From contig CAMCJW010000104.1 of NCBI GenBank assembly GCA_945875195.1, forward strand, positions 1-9,216: DNA of 9,216 bases, written 5' to 3'. Source of the DNA: Chitinophaga pinensis (GTDB lineage Bacteria > Bacteroidota > Bacteroidia > UKL13-3). Positions 1 to 5,040 of this stretch are shown piece after piece. A program made the translations under genes and the position numbers. The first letter of the stretch is position 1; every line of letters begins with the position of its first letter. The notes beneath the pieces are model-generated. The model saw only the letters and a list, made by a program, of their open reading frames with translations. It made no database searches and was not told the origin of the DNA.

Positions 1-71
1 ATACTGATATCATGATATTGGCAGAGGAAGGCATGGAAGAATATATGAAGGTATTGAACAAAGATTTATGA
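1..71 (+). CDS. Partial antitoxin-like gene (3' end only) upstream of MazF
   Basis: Only the last 22 codons are visible, in the frame starting at base 3 and ending in TGA at 69-71. The residues read TDIMILAEEGMEEYMKVLNK followed by DL and stop, an acidic helical tail. The stop overlaps the start of the MazF-like toxin gene as ATGA, the translational coupling typical of type II toxin-antitoxin operons. In such pairs the upstream gene encodes a DNA-binding antitoxin whose C-terminal tail wraps the toxin. The DNA-binding part lies outside the window, so the antitoxin family cannot be named. The antitoxin call is inferred mainly from the neighbour and the overlap. Confidence 0.6.
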   Translation, partial: TDIMILAEEGMEEYMKVLNKDL

Positions 72-400
72 GGCAGGGCGAAATTTGGAATGCTATCCTC
101 AATCCCACAGAAGGCAGTGAGCAAGCAGGATTTAGGCCTGTAATAATTATGAGTGGAAATTTGGCCAATGAATATGCACCCGTAATTTTATGCTGCCCGC
201 TAACTACAAAATTGAAGCATTATAAAGGCAATCCCATTCTTGAACCCAATGCGCAAAATGGATTAAGCTCAACCTCCGAAGCAATGGTTATACATTTAAG
301 GAGCATTACAAAAAGCCGACTCAAAAACAGGCTAGGTGCAGTTTCTCCTCAAGTGGTTTTGGCACTAAAGCAGACCATTAATGACTTGCTGAATTATTGA
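68..400 (+). CDS. mazF: MazF/PemK-family toxin (mRNA interferase)
   Basis: A 110-residue protein of usual MazF length. The family pattern is clear: RQGEIW at the N-terminus (beta-1), PTEGSEQAGFRPVIIMS at 13-29 and CCPLTTKL at 42-49, then a C-terminal half with SKSRLKNRLGAVSP-like features and a final helix. By alignment from memory with Bacillus MazF, R23 and T46 sit where the catalytic Arg and Thr are expected, so the enzyme looks intact. Characterised members are sequence-specific endoribonucleases that cut mRNA when the labile antitoxin is lost. The start overlaps the upstream antitoxin stop by 4 bp, indicating coupled translation. The family call is firm. The cleavage motif and the exact subfamily (MazF, PemK, NdoA) cannot be read from sequence, so the symbol is family level. 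Confidence 0.9.
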   Translation: MRQGEIWNAILNPTEGSEQAGFRPVIIMSGNLANEYAPVILCCPLTTKLKHYKGNPILEPNAQNGLSSTSEAMVIHLRSITKSRLKNRLGAVSPQVVLALKQTINDLLNY

Positions 401-485
401 AATTCTATCTATTTTTGGTCTTTTTTGTTAATTATATATTTTACTAACTAGCTGAATTTATATTTATTATATTTTTATTTTGTAC

Positions 486-510
486 TTTTTTGGAATTCAA
501 TTCCAAAAAA
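486..510. repeat. 25-bp near-perfect palindrome in the mazF-Uma2 gap
   Basis: Arms ttttttggaatt (486-497) and aattccaaaaaa (499-510) are exact inverted complements around one central base. It lies 85 bp after the mazF stop and about 50 bp before the Uma2-type gene. No T-tract follows the right arm on the plus strand, so it is not a convincing terminator for mazF. As DNA it could bind a dimeric regulator of the downstream gene. The rest of the 401-561 gap is very AT-rich with nothing else recognisable except a possible -7 box. Confidence 0.6.
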
Positions 511-530
511 AGACAGTTAATGGATCCTAT

Positions 531-538
531 TATTTTTG
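531..538 (+). promoter_or_regulatory. Possible -7 box for the Uma2-type gene
   Basis: TATTTTTG fits the Bacteroidota -7 consensus TAnnTTTG exactly and ends 23 bp before the first candidate ATG. No TTG is seen at the expected -33 distance, so support is half of a promoter in AT-rich DNA, where chance matches are frequent. Confidence 0.3.
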
Positions 539-561
539 TGAAAAAAGGTTAATTTTGATTC

Positions 562-1146
562 ATGGAAGTGCGCGAGCCAGATATGAGTTTTAATGGGTAT
601 ACCTATGCCGATTATTTAACTTGGACCATCCCAGAAATGGTTGAGTTAATAAAAGGTAGGGTGTTTAAAATGGCTGCTGCCCCTCGGCGCCGGCATCAAA
701 AAGTTGCAGGGGAGGTTTTTAAACGAATAAGTTACTATTTAGAGGGAAAAAAATGTGATGTATATATCGCACCATTTGATGTACGCCTACCTATTCACTC
801 CAAAAAGAACGAAGATATTTACACCGTTGTACAACCAGATATTTGTGTTATTTGCGACCCCACAAAATTAGATGATGCAGGTTGCATTGGCGCGCCAGAT
901 ATTGTGGTAGAAATTTTATCGCCAGGCAATAACCGCAAGGAGCTGCAAAACAAGTATGAGGTATATGAAGAAAGCGGCGTATTAGAATATTGGGTGATCC
1001 ATCCTGATGAACAAACCTTACTAATTTACACCTTGGTAAATGGCAAATACCAAGCCTCTAAATTATTTACTACTGGTGATTTTATTACAACGCCAATTCT
1101 GCCAGACTTTGTGCTGGATTTGGAGCAGGTTTTTGCGGAGAATTAG
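562..1146 (+). CDS. Uma2 family (DUF820) PD-(D/E)XK nuclease-like protein
   Basis: A 194-residue protein of typical Uma2 length. Family landmarks appear in order: VELIKGRV (27-34), an AAP...H segment with H45, VQPDICVIC with D93, GAPDIVVEILSPG with D113 and E117, K131, then SGVLEYWVIHPD. D113, E117 and K131 match the PD-(D/E)XK nuclease core, so the fold looks intact. The family is widespread, often multicopy, annotated as a putative restriction-like endonuclease, and has no settled biological role. ATG at 562 is taken as start, but ATG at 583 (residue 8, MSFNGYTY) is equally possible because neither has a clear ribosome binding site. It appears monocistronic and converges on the DUF2442 gene with a 16-bp gap. 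Confidence 0.87.
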   Translation: MEVREPDMSFNGYTYADYLTWTIPEMVELIKGRVFKMAAAPRRRHQKVAGEVFKRISYYLEGKKCDVYIAPFDVRLPIHSKKNEDIYTVVQPDICVICDPTKLDDAGCIGAPDIVVEILSPGNNRKELQNKYEVYEESGVLEYWVIHPDEQTLLIYTLVNGKYQASKLFTTGDFITTPILPDFVLDLEQVFAEN

Positions 1147-1162
1147 GAACAATTTTTCTTTA

Positions 1163-1435
1163 TTATTCAGGCTTTAATTGGAAATTTCCCAATAAAATCC
1201 CTTTTACAGTTATGTCTTCGTCAAGTTCTTCCCAACGCAAGGCATAGCCGTTTAAGCGAATGGTTACTTTTGAAAGCTGTTCGTCATTAGCATCCTTTAA
1301 AAGTTTAAAGCGTGAAGCAGGAAAACCAAGAATACGGTCGTCTGTAAGTTGGATATAAACTATCCTATTTTTAACCCAAACATCTGAAGCAATAGGTTCA
1401 GCAATGGTTTCAGTATTATTTAGTATGATACTCAT
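1163..1435 (-). CDS. DUF2442 family protein
   Basis: A 90-residue soluble protein. After a variable N-terminal segment, residues 19-43 (VWVKNRIVYIQLTDDRILGF then PASRF) and 57-80, containing the GYALRWEELDEDITVKGIL-type motif with W68, D72 and D74, match the DUF2442 signature. The family has no established biochemical function; it is often found beside DUF4160 genes, and the pair has been suspected to be toxin-antitoxin-like. Its start lies inside the 3' end of the upstream DUF4160 gene (20-bp overlap, different frame), so the two are almost certainly co-transcribed and probably translationally coupled. Family assignment is strong; function is unknown. Confidence 0.85.
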   Translation of the reverse strand: MSIILNNTETIAEPIASDVWVKNRIVYIQLTDDRILGFPASRFKLLKDANDEQLSKVTIRLNGYALRWEELDEDITVKGILLGNFQLKPE

Positions 1436-1652
1436 TATATTTTAAAATTAAAAAGTTCAAATTTTCATATACATGCTTTTCTATTTCTCTAATTTCGTGC
1501 GGTCTAAGGTTAATGTTCCCAGCAAGTTTTATAGGTTGTAACCAATATTTACATTCACCATCCGAAGTTGACACATGAATATGTGGAGGCTCATTTCCTT
1601 CATCAGAATAAAAATGAAATCTAAGGTTTCCAATTCTTAAAATGGTAGGCAT
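1416..1652 (-). CDS. DUF4160 family protein
   Basis: A 78-residue protein of full family length. It begins MPTI, as members commonly do, followed by an RFHFYSDEG strand and the diagnostic EPPHIHV motif (21-27, with H24 and H26). GECKYWLQPIKLAGN (32-46) and a C-terminal helix ending in NEYHTK complete the family pattern. No catalytic activity has been shown for the family to my knowledge; the paired histidines could bind metal or RNA, but that is speculation. It is the first gene of a two-gene minus-strand unit with DUF2442 and diverges from the addiction-module antitoxin gene at 1739. Confidence 0.85.
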   Translation of the reverse strand: MPTILRIGNLRFHFYSDEGNEPPHIHVSTSDGECKYWLQPIKLAGNINLRPHEIREIEKHVYENLNFLILKYNEYHTK

Positions 1653-1660
1653 ATAATAAT

Positions 1661-1668
1661 CAAATATA
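1661..1668 (-). promoter_or_regulatory. Possible -7 box for the DUF4160-DUF2442 operon
   Basis: Read on the minus strand the bases are TATATTTG, an exact TAnnTTTG match, 8 bp before the DUF4160 ATG. No TTG is present at the -33 distance. It would give an almost leaderless transcript, so support is limited. Confidence 0.3.
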
Positions 1669-1693
1669 GTAAAATCGTTAGAAATTTAAAGAG

Positions 1694-1723
1694 TTGTTTT
1701 ACCTTTACTTTTATATAACTTTG
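1694..1723 (+). promoter_or_regulatory. Bacteroidota-type promoter of the addiction-module antitoxin
   Basis: TTG at 1694-1696 and TAACTTTG at 1716-1723 are separated by 19 bp, matching the TTG-N19-TAnnTTTG sigma-ABfr consensus. Transcription would start near 1729, leaving a leader of about 10 nt before the ATG at 1739. This is the best-formed promoter in the window. Confidence 0.6.
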
Positions 1724-1738
1724 ATAAAAGATTAATTT

Positions 1739-1975
1739 ATGAGCACACTAGAAATGAAGATAAGGATAATTGATCAAATCATTCACTTAAGTGATGATAG
1801 TTTGGTTATGGAAATTAATTCATTATTGTCGTTCCATAATAGTGAGTCTGAAATTGACCTTAGTCCCACACAACTGGCTAACATAAAAGAATCAGAAGCA
1901 CAAATAGCTGCAGGGCAGTTTAATGAAAGCAGCGCTCTTTGGAATAAAGTAGATTCATGGCTAGATCAAAAATAG
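1739..1975 (+). CDS. Addiction-module antitoxin (RelB-like), toxin partner broken
   Basis: A 78-residue, partly acidic protein. Its N-terminus, with IIDQIIHLSDDSLVMEINSL (10-29), resembles the helical 'D-x-L-S-D-E-x-L' opening of small Bacteroidota addiction-module antitoxins. LSPTQLANIKESEAQIAAGQ (41-60) followed by a WNKVDSWL tail matches the toxin-wrapping helix of the family. The frame overlaps the start of a RelE/ParE-type toxin frame by 19 bp, the usual arrangement for such operons. A well-formed promoter precedes it. Because the downstream toxin frame is interrupted, this is probably an orphan antitoxin. The exact antitoxin family cannot be fixed by eye. Confidence 0.75.
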   Translation: MSTLEMKIRIIDQIIHLSDDSLVMEINSLLSFHNSESEIDLSPTQLANIKESEAQIAAGQFNESSALWNKVDSWLDQK

Positions 1976-2133
1976 TTTGGAGCTCACTTGCCGAAAAAGA
2001 ATTGATGGAGGTTCTTGAATATTGAAAAAAAATATTCAATGACGCGCTTTCCAATCATTCACCACTTAAAAGATTTTATTGGCTTAGAAAGCAAAAGGCG
2101 AGAGAGATAAGGATAAACTATCCTTTTAAATAG
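1957..2133 (+). pseudogene. Broken RelE/ParE-type toxin (in-frame TGA, shortened)
   Basis: From ATG at 1957 the frame reads MARSKIVWSSLAEKELMEVL then EY, a good match to the N-terminus of Bacteroidota RelE/ParE-superfamily toxins. It is stopped by TGA at 2023-2025, where the family usually has Trp (EYW), so one TGG-to-TGA change explains the stop. Past it the frame continues with KKIFNDALSNHSPLKRF and AREIRINYPF-like residues to TAG at 2131-2133. The total is about 58 codons against roughly 95-100 for intact members, so the C-terminal catalytic strands also appear lost or rearranged. It overlaps the antitoxin gene by 19 bp. I read it as an inactivated toxin. A sequencing error could explain the TGA but not the missing length. 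Confidence 0.75.
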
Positions 2134-2237
2134 AGTCCAACAATAGCAGCCATCTGTGCAATCCAAAATCCCACCATCCATTTTATTAAATCCACTTTAT
2201 CGTCTTTGGTTAAAAAGACATCTCTATTTGCAGTCAT
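2118..2237 (-). CDS. 39-aa single-pass membrane protein, DUF1640-like C-terminus
   Basis: ATG at 2237-2235 opens a 39-codon frame: a polar N-terminus (MTANRDVFLTKDDKVDLIKW) and a hydrophobic helix at about residues 20-37 (WMVGFWIAQMAAIVGLYL) ending in KG. The K-x-D-L-I-K-W-M...F-W-I-x-Q-x-A-A pattern recalls the C-terminal anchor of DUF1640/CCDC90-like bacterial coiled-coil proteins, which carry a long coiled coil before it; here that part is absent. An exact minus-strand -7 box lies 19 bp upstream of the ATG and an in-frame stop lies further upstream, so it is either a real micro-protein or a remnant. Its last 16 bases overlap the broken toxin on the other strand. Function unknown. Confidence 0.5.
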   Translation of the reverse strand: MTANRDVFLTKDDKVDLIKWMVGFWIAQMAAIVGLYLKG

Positions 2238-2256
2238 GAGTGATTTACTTATTATA

Positions 2257-2264
2257 CAAATATA
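2257..2264 (-). promoter_or_regulatory. Possible -7 box for the 39-aa membrane ORF
   Basis: On the minus strand the bases read TATATTTG, an exact TAnnTTTG match, 19 bp before the ATG at 2237. That is a normal distance for a short leader. No clear -33 TTG is seen. Confidence 0.35.
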
Positions 2265-2340
2265 AGAAAAAAATTAAATTGAATCGACATTGAGTTTTTC
2301 AATGGCCTTGCGTAGTCTTTTATCATCATCAGCTTTTAAC

Positions 2341-2374
2341 AAAAAAAGCCTGCCTTTTGGGCAAGCTTTTTTTT
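2341..2374. terminator. Bidirectional hairpin terminator after the lipoprotein gene
   Basis: Stem arms aaaaaaagcctgcc (2341-2354) and ggcaagcttttttt (2360-2373) pair with one C/A mismatch around a 5-nt loop, with runs of A and T on the two sides. It can end transcription in both directions. It lies 40 bp past the stop of the minus-strand lipoprotein gene. A diverged copy follows the paralogous gene at 7829-7868. Confidence 0.85.
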
Positions 2375-2413
2375 GTTCAGTTAAAATGCCTATAGCCTAA
2401 GGCTAACAGCTTA

Positions 2414-4126
2414 CTAAATAGGGCATTTAGACAACACAATACTAACTTGCTGTGTTTGCGTTTTATCTACAATAGTTTCTGTAATATAATCTTCTCTAGT
2501 TTCTTTTGATCCATCATTGTAATAAACAGAGAATCTATACTTTTGGCCATTTTCTATGGTAGTTTCTGGCAATTGCAATTTATTATAGGTTTTACCATCT
2601 ATGGTTACCGTTTCCATGGATGCTCTTAACCATTCTACAGTTCCACCGCCAGTTTGTACAATTGCACCGTCTCTTGGCGCCACTCTTCTGCCTGGTTGGG
2701 CAGGGTCATTTGGATTGGCAGAACCTAAGTAAGTTGCTTCATTAATATAATACACCGTATAATTTTCTGGTAAAATAATTTGTGAACCATTGGTGCATTT
2801 CACTTCTAAGATACTTGTAACTTTACCGGGTGTAGCTACATCACCTGCATCTACCAAGGTACCACATAATTTACCTTCATAAATAGTAACACCGTCTAGT
2901 ACTAACATATATATGGAATTGGCATTTGGTTCGAATCTAGTATTAATGTTATGTGTTTGGCCTCCTGGATATTCCCATTCCCAAACAAAGAATTCTTTTT
3001 TAGGGATAAAGGTACCATCCGTAAGCAATACTTCAAAGATTTTAACAAATTTAACATTATAACCAACTTTCAATCCAATTTTCAAAATAAACTCTTGACC
3101 ACACTTGGGAGCAATAATACCAACTGCCCAATTAGAAAGGTGTTTTACGGGCATTTGCGCCTCTAACCTATTGTTGCTATTTAAGGCAATAGTGGCAGTG
3201 CCTTCTTTTACCCAATTTTCACCCTCAGATTTACTATAAATATCTATTACATCGCCTGATTTGTATTTGGCTTGGGTTAAAGGATTAATTTGATCTTCAG
3301 AAATTTCCATAGAAACATTTAGAGGCTTGCTAAAATCTGTAACAGATTTTCCGCCAGCCGTCATACTCATGTCTATCCAACCTGCAGGTTCAAAAGAACC
3401 TTCTTGTGTTGGGTTTCCATTGGCATCTTTTACGCCAGAAAAGTCAAAACCGCCAGGGAAAGAAAGGTAAGACTCTTTAGTACCTGTTGTAAATTGTAAA
3501 ACCTTGGCTTCAACAGCTCCTGTTACAGGTTGTCCGTCTTTATCTAGCAATTGAGTGCCTGCCTCTATAGCAATTTTTAGTGCTTCTGTTTTTTCTGCAG
3601 TTGCAGGAATAGATATGCTGCTAGTATCTGTGGTTTTGCCGTCACTGCCAGTAGTTACTGTTTTTTCTTCTCCTTTAGCACCTGCAGGTGGGTTATTAAA
3701 ACTTACCACATAAATGTCTGTTCTAATGGGGTCTAAACTGGTAAGGGTAATTGGGTACTCTAAAGGTAGGTAACCAGGTAAGTTAACATTAACCGTAAAC
3801 TTAATAGGGTTGCTGGCAGAAACAGGTGTACCTTTTCTAATAGAAAAAGAGATAGCGCCTTCAAAAAGGTAAATAGTTTTAGAGGCACCAGAGCTATACA
3901 CATAAGGTGCACCAGGGCCAGAAATGGTAACTGGCACGGTTCCAGCTACAATAGTTTGGTTTTTTGCATCGCGAATAATTAATTCGCTAGGTGCGGTAAC
4001 AGCATCAGCCTTTATGCTAATGATAATACCTTCTGTAGGGTTTTTTAATTTGCAAGCGTCCAAAAATAGGAGGCTTGAGCCAAGCACTACCAATAGTGCA
4101 ACAAGGCTAAAAATGTTCTTTTTCAT
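2414..4126 (-). CDS. Large secreted lipoprotein, paralogue of the gene at 7909
   Basis: A 570-residue protein with an SPII signal: MKK, a hydrophobic core, then LFLDAC with the lipidated cysteine at 25 (Asp at -2 is unusual). It should be an envelope lipoprotein, periplasmic or surface exposed. Residues about 35-145 look like an Ig/carboxypeptidase-regulatory-type beta domain (PSELIIRDAKN, VPVTISGPG, LPGYLPLEYP). Residues about 155-342 form a conserved block with PAGWIDMSM, SGDVIDIYSKSEG, WVKEGTATIALNSN and MPVKHLSNWAVG. A C-terminal region then carries cysteines C342, C421, C444 and C568, all kept in the paralogue. I do not recognise a named family or any catalytic motif. It follows the outer-membrane protein gene by 4 bp and shares its transcript. 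Confidence 0.85.
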   Translation of the reverse strand: MKKNIFSLVALLVVLGSSLLFLDACKLKNPTEGIIISIKADAVTAPSELIIRDAKNQTIVAGTVPVTISGPGAPYVYSSGASKTIYLFEGAISFSIRKGTPVSASNPIKFTVNVNLPGYLPLEYPITLTSLDPIRTDIYVVSFNNPPAGAKGEEKTVTTGSDGKTTDTSSISIPATAEKTEALKIAIEAGTQLLDKDGQPVTGAVEAKVLQFTTGTKESYLSFPGGFDFSGVKDANGNPTQEGSFEPAGWIDMSMTAGGKSVTDFSKPLNVSMEISEDQINPLTQAKYKSGDVIDIYSKSEGENWVKEGTATIALNSNNRLEAQMPVKHLSNWAVGIIAPKCGQEFILKIGLKVGYNVKFVKIFEVLLTDGTFIPKKEFFVWEWEYPGGQTHNINTRFEPNANSIYMLVLDGVTIYEGKLCGTLVDAGDVATPGKVTSILEVKCTNGSQIILPENYTVYYINEATYLGSANPNDPAQPGRRVAPRDGAIVQTGGGTVEWLRASMETVTIDGKTYNKLQLPETTIENGQKYRFSVYYNDGSKETREDYITETIVDKTQTQQVSIVLSKCPI

Positions 4127-4130
4127 ATTG

Positions 4131-4868
4131 TTATTTTGTTATTTTAAAGTTAAATCCAAAGTTCATCATTGGCAAAAAGGTAAAGCCACTCATATTGTCT
4201 TGTAAAACCTTTTCATTAGAAGAGGTAGGTTCAAGCATACCGGTTGCGGCAAAAGTAACTTGAGGTTTTGTGATATAATAACCACCAACTTCAAAGTTAA
4301 AACTGAACCTAGTTTTAGGCACTGCACGGCCAAAGCCTAATCCTATGTATGGGCAAATTGGTCCAACTTTGATGCCTACATCTATGATGCCAACTTCATC
4401 AGGTGATATCATAATATCGCCTTGTACAACAGAATCTTTTACTTTAGCAGTTGCACTTATATCTGAAAGCATATAAGCCAATCCACCTGTAATTTTAAAG
4501 GCATTTTTGAAGGGGTGAAAGTCTACCAAAGCTTGAATAGAGCCTAATTTGATATCGCCATTGATAACTAATTTGGTGCCATCAAAATCGTATTCAAAAT
4601 TGGTAAGTTTAAAAGGCATATACATGCCACCAACCCTAACTGCAAGCATTCTTTTGCTTCCAATGTTTTGTGCAAATTGCAAACCAACACCATTGGTAGA
4701 AAGATTTAAGCCAATGGCTGAACCAGCAGGCTGAGTTTCAATTTTGGCTGCTGCTTCGGCTTTTGTTGCTGTTGGTGTTTGTTCAACAGGTTTGGTGTTG
4801 GTTGGTGCTTGTGCCAAAAGTTGCATACTTGCGGCTAACAATAATAAAGACAGGATAGATTTTTTCAT
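4131..4868 (-). CDS. Outer-membrane beta-barrel protein
   Basis: A 245-residue protein with a Sec signal peptide (MKKSILSLLLLAASMQLLAQ; cleavage near 19-21), a short T/A/E-rich linker to about residue 45, then alternating amphipathic strands. Strand-like stretches include GLNLSTNGVGLQFAQNIG, LAVRVGGMYMPFKL, a FDGTKLVINGDIKLGSIQAL segment, FKITGGLAYMLSD, CPYIGLGFGRAVP and the terminal FGFNFKITK. It ends in a lysine rather than the classical aromatic residue. It resembles a common Bacteroidota family annotated only as outer-membrane protein, probably an 8- to 10-stranded barrel of unknown substrate. As first gene of the operon with the lipoprotein, it may act with it at the outer membrane; this is inferred only from the 4-bp spacing. 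Confidence 0.85.
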   Translation of the reverse strand: MKKSILSLLLLAASMQLLAQAPTNTKPVEQTPTATKAEAAAKIETQPAGSAIGLNLSTNGVGLQFAQNIGSKRMLAVRVGGMYMPFKLTNFEYDFDGTKLVINGDIKLGSIQALVDFHPFKNAFKITGGLAYMLSDISATAKVKDSVVQGDIMISPDEVGIIDVGIKVGPICPYIGLGFGRAVPKTRFSFNFEVGGYYITKPQVTFAATGMLEPTSSNEKVLQDNMSGFTFLPMMNFGFNFKITK

Positions 4869-4894
4869 GTATTAAGTTGTAAGTTTTAGGAAAA

Positions 4895-4902
4895 CAAACT
4901 TA
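4895..4902 (-). promoter_or_regulatory. -7 box of the outer-membrane protein/lipoprotein operon
   Basis: Minus-strand bases TAAGTTTG match TAnnTTTG exactly, 26 bp before the ATG at 4868, giving a leader of about 20 nt. No clear TTG is found at -33, so this promoter might need an activator; that is inference. Confidence 0.45.
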
Positions 4903-4949
4903 AAACGATATACTTTGGTAAAGTTTTTTTTGTGAGATTTAGGCCGATT

Positions 4950-4997
4950 TTTGGGAAGTTTGGCTGCCAAAAATTTATAGAGTTAAAACTTCCCAAA
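4950..4997. repeat. 12-bp perfect inverted repeat, candidate operator
   Basis: tttgggaagttt (4950-4961) and aaacttcccaaa (4986-4997) are exact inverted complements with a 24-bp spacer. The spacer edge holds a smaller palindrome, tttggc-t-gccaaa (4959-4971). The repeat lies in the 172-bp gap between the divergent outer-membrane protein operon and the two-component system, upstream of both. A transcript hairpin with so long a loop is less likely than a protein-binding site. Confidence 0.55.
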
Positions 4998-5018
4998 TAC
5001 AAGAAGTATTTTCCCAAT
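4989..5018 (+). promoter_or_regulatory. Direct repeat with 21-bp spacing, candidate LytTR-type site
   Basis: cttcccaaa (4989-4997) is followed by tttcccaat (5010-5018), 21 bp start to start, about two helical turns. LytTR-domain regulators typically bind two roughly 9-bp direct repeats with this spacing. A LytTR regulator is encoded just downstream, making autoregulation plausible. The motif itself is not the published consensus, so this is a hypothesis. Confidence 0.4.
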
Positions 5019-5040
5019 ATTGCTAAAACTATTTTGTTGA

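Noticed and set aside
2393..2405. Small palindrome tagcct-a-aggcta after the lipoprotein stop
   Set aside because: Only 5-6 bp arms next to a much stronger terminator; probably chance or a minor part of the 3' end structure.
2951..3166. Plus-strand open frame inside the lipoprotein gene
   Set aside because: Lies antisense to a well-supported coding region, with composition unlike a real protein and no promoter or family resemblance.
3924..4205. Plus-strand open frame across the lipoprotein start and the outer-membrane protein end
   Set aside because: Shadow of two real minus-strand genes; its hydrophobic stretch is the reverse of the signal-peptide codons.
4549..4734. Plus-strand open frame inside the outer-membrane protein gene
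   Set aside because: Antisense shadow with no start context or recognisable motif.
5030..5036. TATTTTG as a -7 box for the kinase gene
   Set aside because: One base short of TAnnTTTG and without a -33 TTG; too weak to list as a promoter.
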